A program made the position numbers and the translations under genes. Of a DNA stretch of 64,000 bases, positions 33,901-45,597 are shown piece after piece. The notes below the pieces were generated by a model. The model made no database searches, was not told where the DNA came from, and was given only the letters and a program-made list of their open reading frames with translations. The stretch's first letter is position 1, and every line of letters begins with the position of its first letter. The stretch is from Flectonema sp. DT1601 (Eukaryota; Euglenozoa; Diplonemea; Diplonemida; Diplonemidae): positions 124,001 through 188,000 of the forward strand of contig OZ025787.1 in NCBI GenBank assembly GCA_964019425.1, in the 5' to 3' direction.

Positions 33901-36900
33901 TTAAACTCCGGGTGAGGTGTAATCACTCTTATATTACCATCTGGTCCAACACCACATTCATTCAAAGATAGAACACCTCCAGGTTCAAGAAGACCATTTA
34001 GTCGATCTAATACTGTTGGAGATGCAAAGTTTGCATTATCAAGAACTAACCAATGTCCTTCTTCTAATGCTTTTATAAGAAGAGAATCGTGCCATACAAA
34101 AACACCTCCTTTTTGTTGAAACTGTCCGAGTAGATCAACCGTATCGGTACCTGAAGACATTGGGAATACTGAGACTACAGCATTGCAGATATCTGCAGCC
34201 ATGTCGACTAGAGTACTTTTGCCACATCCAGTTGAACCACATAATAAAACTAAAGAATTAGTGCTAAGAGACGTTATTAAACTTCCAAGTACCATAGGAA
34301 CACCAGGCAGCAGAAGACCTTTCTTGGTGTCTGATGATATTTTCTGGTTGTCGTGAGTGGTGCTTCGGGTTATTGGAAGCCTCCACCCACCCAAACAAAG
34401 CGTGTCATTCTCGACTATCAAAGTTGAGACATCTGTTGTCGGCTTTTCTAAATCACCAAATATAGATGAATACAATTCAGTCACCGCCTGTCTATCTTTG
34501 AGTGTACGAAAACGAAGAACAAATAAGGAATAGCAGCAAAACCAAGGAGACATTCCTTCACGTAAAACGCTACACCATCTGCAAATGTCTCTCAAGTTGA
34601 ACTCCCAAGGACCTCCACATCTGCCGATTAGTTTGTCTTTATTAATTAGCTTGTCGATCTTTTCAATAAAAGTAACGACTCTTTCCAGTAAGTCATCACC
34701 AAGTCCGCCAAACAATGTTCGAGTGATGAGAACTAAATCACTTCTGATAAAAGGTGTGACCCAAACCCTTGTGAATCTGTTGAGGAATGACTTTGGAAGT
34801 CCTTTTCTACCTCCTCCTTCGGCAACGGGGTTTTGACAACCAAAGATTCGAAATCCTGGAGAAGGTTTTATAACTTTATTCAATTCAGGAATGAATAACT
34901 CAGCTCTGTGATCTAATAAAGCGTTAAGACCTTCAAGGACAGATTGTGATGCTAAGTTAAGTTCATCAAGTACTACCCACCATCCGTTAATCATCGCCTG
35001 CAGAAGAAGACCATCTGACCATCTGAAAGCTGGTTCTCCATCAGCGCTAGCAGTTGGGTCTGGTAAGAAGGTTCCAACTAAATCACTCATATCAGTTTGT
35101 TCTGATAAATTAAATCTAACAACAGTCGTACCAAGTGCTGCTCCAAGTGTTTGAACTAAAGTAGTTTTACCAACACCTGGAGAACCTTCTAGAAGTACAG
35201 CCTTTCCATTTAATACCCACAACACTCTTAAGATTGCTGATAAATTATATTGAGTAGTTGGTGCTGTGAATGAATATCTTTTAGCAGTGTCTCCTGCTAA
35301 CTCAGGTGGTGCCATTCCAGATATTTCCCAAAACCTCTTCGAATCGAACTCTTCAACAGTAGCTGGTACTTCACCAACCTGCTTTGCTAAGTATTCATAA
35401 GATCCTTTTCGAATTCCTTTTGCTTGATTTTCACTCATTCCAGTTCCGATAGCAAGACCAGCTAATAAAATAGAATCAACAGCATAAGCATAAGCATAAC
35501 TTGGTGAGAGTGGTACTTGAAGAGGTCCTTGAGGGTCTGATGCGAGACTAGCAAATCTACAAACAGACATCACATCTCTGATTGAGATTTGACGCTTTTG
35601 AATGACCTGAAGATAATTAAGAAAGTCAACAATATTCTCAGCTAAACATTGAACATGTGTATCTAATCTCTTGTGAAGGATGGTAACTAAATCCGGTTGT
35701 TTGCTGAGGGATGTGACGTGTATTTCTGTCATTCGGTTACGTAATGCAGGACTGAGTTCCTTTTTACCAAAATCACCAGAAGGGTTCATTGTAGCCATGA
35801 CTCTAAAGTTATCATGTGCTTTAATAGGAAGTAGTTGTGGATCACCTTTCTCTGGAAGTGTTATTGTTCTGCCAGGTTCAAAAACAGCGTTCAAACGTTC
35901 AAGTACAGCGTCTTCAGCAAGGGATACTTCGTCAAGCATAAAGAGAGAACCATCTCTCATACAGTTGATAAGGGGACCGTCAACCCAGACGAAAAGTTTC
36001 TTCTTCTCTCTCATCTTTGGAGGGGCTGGTCTTTGTGAACCCAAGAAGTCAGCAGTCTCACTGTGTTGATGACAATTTACTATCTGAAGATCTTGACCAA
36101 GAAGATATCCCCACAGCTGACAGACAGTTGTTTTTCCTCCTCCAGTTTCTCCAACCAATACGAATGGTTCTTTGTGATACAAACAAAGACCAACAAGTAC
36201 GAAAAGACGTTTGAATTCTTTTGTTGGAACAATTCTACCTCCACCAAGTTGCTGAAGAACTTCACCACCCTCTTCCATTAACTGAAGGAATCGCTTCCAT
36301 GGATCAGCAAGTTCTGAGTAACCCAAAGGATCGTATCGATCATCAGGACTTGGTAGTGTTAATTTCATCACACCTTCGATTACTTGTCTTACGACTGTTG
36401 CTTCTTCTTCTTTTCTGCATCGATCTCCGAGTAAAAACATTCCATGAACTGCAAGAGACTCGTTAGTGAATGGACCTCTCTCAGCCCATCTGAATAAATC
36501 TCTTGGAGTAATATAACCATGTTTACCAGAGAATACTGCTGAGTTTTGTCTTCGAAGTTGTAGAGTGACCATAACGTCGACCATCTTCTTTGCTTGACTT
36601 GGTGGCATTTGATATCTTTCGCTCAGAATTTGTTGAAGTTCTTCATGAGGGATATCATCAACAAGTATTTCCATAAATCTATTACGCATAGCTCTGCTGA
36701 GCTGCTTTCTACCACCGTAAACTCCTGGAGGGTTTTGAGTCGCAAATAGTCTAAAGTGTGGATGTGGTTTAATAAGTTCCATCGTCTCCGGTATAAACAA
36801 CTCCCTGTTATCATCAAGTAATCTGTTCAACGCTTCAAGAACTTCAGAAGGAGCCAAGTTCAGTTCGTCTAAAATAATCCAATGACCTTCCCTGCAAGCA

Positions 36901-39680
36901 GTTACTAAAGCACCCTCAACAAATGTCAGCTTGTTTGAATCATCGGAAATATATTGTCCGAGATACTCTTGTAGATCTGTAGTCTCGTGGTTATTAATTC
37001 TGATACAGCGATGACCTGTTTGTCTAGCTAAGTGTTCAACCATAGAAGTCTTACCCGCAGCTGTTGGACCTTGTAGAAGAACAGCTCTACCTGATACTAC
37101 TACTCTTGCAAGATTTCTTAAATGATTAGCAATACTCTTTGTTATAACGTAGGCCTTAGTCTCTGTTGGTTTTCCATAAGGTCCAAGCTCTAACCAAAAA
37201 TGCTCAAACTGAACAAAATTAGCAGCTGGTTGCTGCGGTGGCTGCGGAGCAGAAATCGGTCTTTTCTTCAACAAGTAATGCGACACAATCGAACTCATTA
37301 CTATCTGAAATTTCATATTAAGTTGAGAGTAGAAACATAAATATATTCCCTCAAGGAGAGCATGTTGAAAGCCGTATATCGGGCACACTTGTCTTGTAAA
37401 GCGAAGTGCTCTGGTTAATGTTCTTAAAGAGTAATGTGGTTTTGGCGTAGTCGGATCGTTGTCTGTTAATTTAGTCGCAGCTTGTTCTCTGCATGCTAAA
37501 TAGAAATCAACAACTTCATCAATAGGAGGGTCTGGAACTAATCCTCCCAACATCTTTGTTACGACTACTCTAAGGTCTGCTTTGTCTGTTAGTTCATCGC
37601 AGTACAGTTCTGTGAATCGACTTTTTAATGACGGAGGGAGGTCTTTCTTTCCGACATCAGTCGGAGGGTTCATGCATGCGAATAATCTGAAATTTGGATG
37701 CATATGAATTGTAGGATTAGAACCCTTCTCAGTGATGGTTAACTTCGCAGAAGCAATCACGCTGTCGCCTTCAACTTTGTGTAGGACTTCAACTGCTTGA
37801 CTGATTCTCTCTAAGATCTCAGCGTCTGCTAAGTTTATTTCGTCGAGTAGAAGCCATTTCCCTTCTCTAAATGCAGACACCAATGAACCCTCAACAAATT
37901 CAAACGCAGCTTTATCCGCTAATTCGCTTCCCAATTGGTGAACAGCCTTCCAAGAGTTGATTAGTCGTTCAGCTTTTTCCTTCTGTGTCGCATCCAAGTT
38001 GATGTCGTTCGTTTTCTTTGTCAGAGACGCCATCGTTTTTACGGCTACTTCCGTGACGTGTTTTCTCAGTTTCGAGTATGACTTGTTTTGGACAGCTGTT
38101 GTTACTCTCTTTAGTATGGTTATTGTTTGTTTTTCTTCCGCTTTAAAAGTACTTTTTACTACAAATTCGAACTTCTCAGCTAATGTTCTGGCAGCCATTC
38201 CCAGATCAGTAGGTCTGTAGCCTCCGATTACGTCACTTGTTTCTGACTGCTGGTTTAAATTGTGTACTACTAAAGGTTGGTTCAGTTGATTTGCTAAGTG
38301 TTGAACCATAAAGGTTTTTCCCACACCAGTTTCACCTGTTAATAAAACAGGCTCAATCATCTTCACACAAACAGCAAGTCTCTCAAGTAGTGACAATGAT
38401 GCTTTAGTGTCACCAAATGTTTTGTCAGTTTGTAGAAGTTCTTCACTTGGATCACAAGGTCTGACCTTTAACAATTGTCTACCAATAGAATAGTAACCAT
38501 TTTGAGGACCTCCAACAGCAGGTCGGTGATGATGAAGAAGATAAGATTGCTTATCAGAGCTAATATCTAACGTGGTTCCTATAGTCTTAGCCATCGTACT
38601 GTAACCTTTACTTTCTGGAAGGTGACGACAGAATGAATCTAAGGCTTCTTGATACATAATATCTTTAGTCGTCGTGTCCAAGTGATTACTTGTTGAACAT
38701 TCCTTCAAACGAATTAACATACGTCTTCCCCATCTCAATAACTCTCTCAGTGATAGTCTAACGTGAGGCATTAATCTCTTTACTTCAGCAAGAGTAACAT
38801 CAGAACACGATTCAAGAACTTCTTCTCCGTCTGCTGGACTTGATTGTTGAGCAGCATAGAGAGCTTCAAACATGTTTTTAATTGTTTGAATAGCAGTTAT
38901 GTTAACACCTGGACAGACTGTTGCCAGACACTGAAACATCTCAACAAGTGAAGGGGCTAAGATGGTAACATTACCCCACAACTGTATGTGGGGAATGAAT
39001 CCTTTTCTAGCTGATCCAGAAGTTGTTTGAACTGTCGCTAATAATCTAAAGTTTGGATGACATTTAAGAATCCGATCTTCTTCAGGGATGTATAGAAAAC
39101 CTGACTGAAGAAGTGTTACTAACGCTGAAGTAACATCTGATGAAGCGAGATCAATATCCTCGAGTACTAACCACTTTCCGTTTACAATAGAATTAGCTAA
39201 TGGTCCCAATTGGAATTCAAAACACTTCTTGCTGGTCGATCTAAAGGTTCCGACTAAATCTTTAATATCAACTGAGCTGTCAAGACCGACGGTGATCAGA
39301 TCGACGCCGAATTCTTTAGCAAGGAATCTCGCGATGGCTGTTTTTCCAACTCCAACACCTCCAGACAATAAAACACAACGTTGAACAGATAGAGCTCGTC
39401 TCATGGCTTCGAGATTCTCAGCTGATGTCTTAGTTCCTACAAATAGCTGAGTTATGTCATTTGCGAACTCAGCAACAGGAGTAGTCATACTTGCTACTGT
39501 TGTCGCTACTGTTGTCGCTACTGTTGTCGCTACTGCTTCAACAGCTTCTGGTGCTGACGTCATTTCAACATCTGCTGATGGAGTTGGCTCATCATTCACA
39601 TTAGTCGTCGTGACTGTGTTCGAATTACTTTTTGAACCTCCAGCCTTCTTCAGTCTCATCTTTTTCGCTTTCTTCCCCAT
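24940..39680 (-). CDS. MDN1: Midasin (Rea1/MDN1), giant AAA+ ribosome-assembly ATPase
   Basis: About 4,864 aa (yeast Rea1 4,910). Midasin is a nuclear dynein-like ATPase that pulls assembly factors (Ytm1, Rsa4) off pre-60S ribosomes. Exon 1 is 14,268 nt (25413-39680); exons 2 (25218-25330) and 3 (24940-25153) follow introns of 82 nt (GTATAC to TACAG) and 64 nt (GTATGT to AACAG). Six AAA+ P-loops are visible: GGVGVGKT (107-114), GETGVGKT (~447), GPTAAGKT (~868), GETGGGKT (~1175), GSPGVGKT (~1495) and GSTGCGKS (~1813). A long helical linker follows, then a Glu/Asp-rich region (~4000-4530) and the MIDAS domain with DDSSSM (metal site Asp4627, Ser4629, Ser4631). The spliced C-terminus GFPFPFYIVVNSLEQLP matches the family. 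The N-terminus has a VATT repeat. The ATG lies 13 nt after TCTCTCCCGCAG (39694-39695). Confidence 0.97.
26090..27680 (-). repeat. Asp/Glu-rich low-complexity coding tract of midasin
   Basis: About 530 codons dominated by GAA, GAT, GAC and AAG. This is the acidic linker between the AAA+ ring and the MIDAS domain, found in all midasins. The many long frames on the opposite strand and in other frames here are compositional shadows. Confidence 0.9.
39495..39535 (-). repeat. 12-bp tandem repeat coding VATT
   Basis: GCTACTGTTGTC (plus strand) is repeated about three times, giving VATTVATTVATTVAS in the midasin N-terminus. It is likely a slippage-prone, non-conserved segment. Confidence 0.85.
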
Positions 39681-39955
39681 TTCGGAGGTTCACCTGCGGG
39701 AGAGAATACAAATAAAATATGAATACGCAGATCATATCAACGTCTCACACAACTGGAACATTACTAATCAACAAAGAGACAACTGGTACCTGTTGAATAA
39801 GAATATTAAAACAAATCATCTCAACCCAATAAAATCAATCGACTCTAAAGAAGAAGATAAGCGAGATGGTAATTCGGAAGAATTCCACAACTGGGAGAGG
39901 AGTGTCTTTATTTGAGATTCTTACTACATCTCAGAGACAGATTGGTTTATCATTG

Positions 39956-41336
39956 CTACGAGGCAGCAATTTTCGGAGTTTCTGGCAATCGCTGTTTTCG
40001 CATCGAATGCTGCAGCAGTGCTGGTGAGAGTCGTCCTTCACTTCCTTTGTCGGGTTCTTTCTGCTCTCTCAGTTGACGTATTTCTGTAATCTCTTCGTGA
40101 CGTCTTGCGATCCAAACTTCTTTGTTAGCTCTCCATTCCTTTGTTTGGTTTGTCATTTTATTATACTAATTATTAATTCATATCAAATAAATAAAAGTAT
40201 TTAATAAATACCGAGAGGAGGTTATCTTTTTTCTTCCTCATTCCAGTTACCTGGTTCTGTCGTAACATAGATATGACGTCCGCTGCTTGTTTCTTTTTGT
40301 GTTTGGTGTCTTGTCGCTCTTGTGCGAGGTCTCCTTTTCGTTTCTTCAAGTGTTGTTCGAGATCATCACGTCTGGCGCCTTCTTTGTATTTGTAGTCACG
40401 ACGGTCTCGTCGTATTACGTCACATCGCCTACGAAGATCAGATTGATGTTTGCTCGTGAAGAATTGCTTTTGGGTTTTGCGGAGATCCTTTTCTTGTTTG
40501 ATAAGTCGATTCTTTTCCTCATCATAAACACCCTCCAACGCCAGACTGTATTTACCGCTCTCTGCTCGAAGATGGCTGTCAATAATCCGCCGACAGTTTT
40601 CCTCTTCCATTCTCATTTTTCTAGATTCTCTACTTTGTAATATTTCTAATCTGATGTGTCGAACTTGTTCTCTTTTATCATCTTCTTCTTCTTTCATTGC
40701 GCACTTCAGTCGAAGAACTTCGTCACGCTTTTCGCGGTTCTTTTTCATTAGTTGTGCGTCTCTCCTTGCGATGAGTATTAGTTTTTTTTCCTTCTTCTCC
40801 TGACGAACTTGGTATTGCTGAGCGAGGCGTTCGGCTGGAGTGACGTTGAAGTGTGCGTACTCTTGCTGTCGTTCTCGTTGAGCGCTTTTAATCATCCGCT
40901 GCTTTGTGACACTCCAATTTCCGAGATGTGATTTATTTAGATCCCGTTCTAAAGAATTCCATACATCACCAAGACCATTAGTTCCAGATCCGTACTCTGC
41001 TTGGTGGAGTCGGTTTTCTCGGAGTTGAAGTTGAACGTCTTTCTCTCGCCGCTGCATAACTCTTTCGAAGTCCCAGAAATCGTATCCGGGGAGAAATAGA
41101 GAACGAGAACCTTTATCAATAATTTCATCTTCGTATATCATTTTCTGTAATACGTCGTCATCATTCCTACCAAATTGTCCTGCCCAAGATCCGCCTGCTG
41201 AGGTTGCCCTTCCAACAGGAAGTGGATCTAATCGCCTTGAGTGACCCCTTCTGAGTTGAGATATTATTCCTCCACACAATGTGATGAGTGCTACCGAATG
41301 GACTTCACATCGTTGGAGTTTGTTGGATAGCAACAT
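39956..41336 (-). CDS. Arg/Glu-rich coiled-coil protein
   Basis: Exon 1 (40251-41336) and exon 2 (39956-40165) join in frame across an 85-nt intron (40166-40250; GTAACT to AATTAG), giving about 431 aa. After an N-terminal segment of about 60 aa, almost the whole protein is charged and helical, for example RMEEENCRRIIDSHLRAESG and AQLMKKNREKRDEVLRLKCA. It is probably a long single helix or coiled coil, as is common in flagellar or centriolar scaffolds, but I do not recognise the family. The exon junction MLRQNQ-YNKMTNQTKEW preserves the helical pattern. An acceptor (GATTTTATTATTCAG, 41375-41376) lies 38 nt upstream of the ATG and leaves a short upstream reading frame whose TGA abuts the ATG. 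A start further inside the frame is possible. Confidence 0.7.
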
Positions 41337-41947
41337 TCAAGTTCGGATCATATTATTAAACATCTATTAAGTATCTGAATAATAAAATCAATCACGACCA
41401 ACGTGTTACGACAACAACACACAAGTAAGCAACACAAGCTACACAACAAGGGTACTAAAAGTAACAAAACGTTAGCCAATCTACTACTCAACTATAGAAC
41501 AACACCCAACTAAGAGGTTGTCAAGTTTATCGGGAAAAAAAAATTTAAATTTTTTAATTTGTATTTCATACGGCACATATTTTCTTGAAGACTTTATCAA
41601 GAACAGTTTCTCAAAAAAAAAAAAACTTTCATTCAGATAAATTCTTATATGTAACATTTGCCATAATAAACGGCTCTTGATCAGCTTCTTCTCCGACTTC
41701 GTCGGGAATAAAAATTTTAAGAAAAAAGGGCCAGAATCTTTTTATTATAACAACGCAAAGATGCTATAAAGGATAATATTATTTTATTGTATTTTTGCAG
41801 CAAATGCCACGGAGAAGAAAAAACACCTCACGAAATAGATGTGATACTACTTGCTTATGACAGACAAACAAAACAGAACAGAATTGGAACAGAGAGTATC
41901 ACTAGGGAATGTGTTTTAACAACCAGAATTGTTTACAATTCAAGTTG
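41337..41947. other. Spacer with hairpin element, no gene
   Basis: A 600-bp spacer. It contains the structured motif at 41671-41705 that recurs at 56962-57001. No coding frame is supported. Confidence 0.55.
41671..41705. repeat. Intergenic hairpin motif, copy 1
   Basis: CGGCTCT, a spacer, then TTCTTCTCCGAC-TTC-GTCGG. The last part is a perfect 5-bp stem with a 3-nt loop (41693-41705). It resembles 56962-57001. Confidence 0.6.
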
Positions 41948-43081
41948 CTACACCTCCGGAGTTTTATTATAAATGTAGTTATGAACTATTTCACTTCGGT
42001 GAGGAGCTGGTTCAACATGAGTCCTTGTCTGTAAAGTATATTTTCCATTACTCATGATTCCTTTGTGAGATAAATCAAAACCTCGTCTACGTGGAGCCCT
42101 ACTTGAATAATTATCCTTGTTGTGACTGTGTGATGGTGATATTTCTGTATGAGCATCTTCGATATAAATATCGTCAGGTTGGGCATCAATTTCAACATTA
42201 ACCCAGTCGGGTTTTTCTTCGTCCATATTACCTTGACAATACTCCAGATACTCAGAGATATCAATAAGTCCATTACCGTCAATGTCAATTGAGCTGAATA
42301 CAAAATCAACTTCCGCATCTGAAATTGGTTTCCCTTCGGATGCTTGCATTCGAAGACGTAGCTCTTCCTTGTCAATAAACCCAGAGTTGTCGACGTCCAT
42401 TTTTCGAAATTGTTGTGCTCCTTGTTGCACAGCAAGTTCCTTGCGTAAAGTAGTCATTTCTTCCCTAATTCTTAGCGTTCTTGATGGAAGCTGTACCGCT
42501 GCTTCGATCTGTTTTGTTAAATAAGGAAGATCATCATCACGTCCACCTTCACCTGATTTACCTCCCTTGCCGTTACCAAAATATTTGTCATCAATTTTCT
42601 TTCTAGCTAAGTGAGCGCGTTCTTCTTCTGCTTCTTCCGCATCGCGTACTTTAGATTCTTTCCAGGACTGTTCCCTATCATCGACTTGCTGTCGGAGATG
42701 TTTGATATTTCTACGTAGCTCTCGTTGTTTCTTTGGTAAGTCCATAGTATCTGGGTCTTCTTTTAGAACGTTGACGTGGTGATAAAACCTGTTATCGTAG
42801 TCTTCCATGACCTGCTTGTGCATCTTTTTAGTTTCCTCATTATCCTTTCCTACAGCAGTTAGTCTCTCCATTAATTTATTTTCTAACTTCAATCTTTGAG
42901 TTCTTGTTGGGCTGTGAGTACTTTCCATCAATCGTCGTTCTATGTCGGTTTGGGTCTCTTTTTTTGATGTATCCTTTCGACCTAATTTGTGATACCACCA
43001 AGTTGCTAGTGCTAGGCACATAAGTGCAACAACAGAAACACCAATCATTATTAACAACAACAAGTTGGTTGTACTACTCAT
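41948..43081 (-). CDS. Membrane-anchored EF-hand protein
   Basis: A single exon of 377 aa. Residues 6-29 form one hydrophobic helix (LLLLIMIGVSVVALMCLALA), an N-terminal membrane anchor with the rest probably cytosolic. A charged helical region follows (about 40-215). Two canonical EF-hand loops bind Ca2+: DVDNSGFIDKEE (229-240) and DIDGNGLIDISE (265-276), both with correct Asp, Gly and Glu positions. The C-terminal 90 aa is polar. It is likely a calcium sensor tethered to a membrane; the family is not recognised. The acceptor before the ATG is the weakest in the window (TACTAAG, 43087-43088, 5 nt away, little pyrimidine tract). A better one may be CATTATGAAACAG further upstream. Confidence 0.82.
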   Translation of the reverse strand: MSSTTNLLLLIMIGVSVVALMCLALATWWYHKLGRKDTSKKETQTDIERRLMESTHSPTRTQRLKLENKLMERLTAVGKDNEETKKMHKQVMEDYDNRFYHHVNVLKEDPDTMDLPKKQRELRRNIKHLRQQVDDREQSWKESKVRDAEEAEEERAHLARKKIDDKYFGNGKGGKSGEGGRDDDLPYLTKQIEAAVQLPSRTLRIREEMTTLRKELAVQQGAQQFRKMDVDNSGFIDKEELRLRMQASEGKPISDAEVDFVFSSIDIDGNGLIDISEYLEYCQGNMDEEKPDWVNVEIDAQPDDIYIEDAHTEISPSHSHNKDNYSSRAPRRRGFDLSHKGIMSNGKYTLQTRTHVEPAPHRSEIVHNYIYNKTPEV

Positions 43082-43365
43082 TGTGACTTAGTAGACTTAT
43101 GAACCTCTTTGTGAGGATTCTTTAACCAGACAAGTGCATTTGGTTTTGTGTTATGTTCTCACCTGTTTCATAATGAAATTAATGCGTAATATGGGTTGTT
43201 GTTAACTAGGATTGGCTGTAATATATTTCATTAATTTTTTCAGAATATTGTGTAAATCGTTTTTTTAAATAAAACAAATCGCAAAAATCGCGAATCCCTC
43301 AAAAAAAACCTTTATCCTCGCGAAAAATGGAAATTCTTTTTGTGGATCGGTTTTTAATCAAAAAG

Positions 43366-45182
43366 TCAGAGAGAATGACTTTTACTTTTTAGAGAATTCG
43401 AATTGTGAACAGTACCACCAAAAGGTAACTTAGAAGGATATATATCAGAAACTGAAGGAAGGGTCATCTTTGATGAGGATGTTACTGATGAATTATTAGA
43501 CTGAATAGTATTGTAAACACTATCATGACGTTGGGATGACATCGTGAATGCTTTCTTTAAATAGAACGATGCCTTGTCGTAGTTTCCTAGCAGGCCCTGG
43601 ATATCTCCCAGGCCTGTTGCGGCGCGGATTTTCCCGTCATGATCACCGATCTGTTCAGAGACTCTAAAAAGACGACTCAACCAGTCTTCAGCTTCTTCGT
43701 AGTCTCTGCAGTCGATATGGAGTTGAGCTAGTTGTCTGTATACTTTTACTTCCATTGTTTTATTCTTTTTTTTTATTGCTTGTTTTAAGTAGTGTGTAAG
43801 AATGTTGTTTTCACCGATGCGATCTCCCCGTCGACGACATGATCCCGCCTGAGACCATAAAACATCAGGGTTTTGTTCTGCTAGTAGATCGCAGGTAAAT
43901 CCGGTTATTTCATTTATAGGAATTGTGTGATTGCCATCTGAATTCATTAGAATTAATTCACCTACTCGTCGTCGTTGTTTCATTTCTTCTGCCGTGATAC
44001 CTTCATAGTCGATATCCATATGATTGCCTAAGTCTTTTAATAAAGTTTCCAACACGTCAGGTGATATCACTCGTTTCTCCGTAGCAGCTCCTTTTAATAT
44101 TTCCTTCAGCTGGATTTTGTCCTTTTCCATTTGTTGTCTTCGGTTTCCTTCTTCGTCATCTCTCTCCCTTATTGTGTCTTGAAGGTGTTGTTTTGTTTGT
44201 TCTAAGTAGGAGAGTTGTTCTTCAAGTCTGTTTGCTGTTGCTTCAGCTTTACTACTTCTGTCAGTCAAAGATATAATTTCACTTCTCATTTGGTCTGTTG
44301 CAGTTGTTAAGTTGCGGTCTCGCATTTCTAGTTCCTCGCAATGCCATTGTTTTATATTTGAGAGTTCCTCTTCAAGCTTTCTGATTGATTCCTCCTTAAG
44401 TTCATTCTGATGTCGTAATTCAGAAGCTTCTATCTCCAGTTGTTTGTACTTTTCTTGGTTCTGTTCGATCTCTTGTTGTTGGATAGCTGCTGCTTCTTGT
44501 CGTAGTCGATCTTCTTCTTCCTCTTCTTCTTTGCGCATTTGAGATTCTTGTTCATCCTTTGTGTCTTGTTCCTTAGTAGGTTCCTGAACAGTATCCTCGA
44601 TAGGAATATCTTCAGTGTTAGTAGCTGCTGGAGTTGACGGGGCTGCTACTGAGCTTTTTCGTTTCTTTCGTTTTCCCTTCTTCTTAGGACTTGAGTCTTC
44701 ATCAGCTCCTGTTGGTTGTGTTTCTTCAACACTGCCTGATCTGCTGGTTGGCTTCTTCTCAATTTCTTCTTCTTGATTGGGTTCATTGGTTCCTTCACCA
44801 CCAGAACTATTTTTATTGAAGTCATGTTCTAGACCTGACTCGATGGGTTCACTAGAGTCTTTCTCTTCAGTGTTTTCTCTGTGGTCTTCATCATCTTCTG
44901 GGTTAGTACTGCCTTCAAGTTGAGGAGGTTCAGAATTATGAGGTGTGTGTGTGAGTTCTTCACCTTCAGCATGTTGGCTGTCATGTTCGTGTTCTGGTGT
45001 TGTTGGATCTCCAGATTCAGTTTCTGTTTTTATAGTTATGAAATAAAACATTCAATAGAAAAGAAACTGGTAGGTAAAACCACAGTAATATGATGCATAC
45101 TTGATTTGGTTGTTTTTTTTTTCTTTTTCTTAACACCAGTGCTGTTTCGCTTCTTCTTCGCCTGCTCTGGTGGCTCTTCCAT
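43366..45182 (-). CDS. Coiled-coil and TPR protein
   Basis: Exon 1 (45101-45182) encodes a short basic start (MEEPPEQAKKKRNSTG and a Lys run). A 77-nt intron (45024-45100; GTATGC to AACAG) joins it in frame to exon 2 (43366-45023), giving 579 aa. Residues 29-190 are acidic, Pro/Thr/Ser-rich and probably disordered. Residues about 193-338 form a long coiled coil (ELRHQNELKEESIRKLEEEL). Residues about 412-521 carry TPR-like helix pairs (KVYRQLAQLHIDCRDYEEAE, GLGDIQGLLGNYDKASFYLK). The tail is Ser-rich. A scaffold or transport role is likely but not assigned. The ATG is 13 nt after TTGTTATTGTACAG (45196-45197), which supports the short first exon. Confidence 0.8.
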
Positions 45183-45597
45183 ATTTTTAGTTAGTCTGTA
45201 CAATAACAATGTAAGAAACCATATCAAAGTCTTGAAAATAATTGTTATAAAAGACACCAGAAGCCTTGGAGCTGCTGTCAGTCTAAGGATATCAAGAAAA
45301 AATAGAAATAAAGTAAAACAAACAATCGATCGAGAAACCATCACTCACCCGTCGGATAACATCTTCAGGTGGAGATGTCAATTCGTATCAGCGGAGGAGC
45401 ATATCAAGCGGTTTATTTTATTTCTTTTTTTTTTTTTTGCAAACGTTTGCAAAAAAAAAAGAGAATCGTTGATAACAATAATATTGAAGTGAACGCGTGA
45501 AATCGAGTGTGATTGTTACGACAAGAATCTCGCTTCCTTTTTGGAAGCAAGTGTTTCGAGATCTACAAGAAAGGATATAAATAACTTTGAAAAGATT

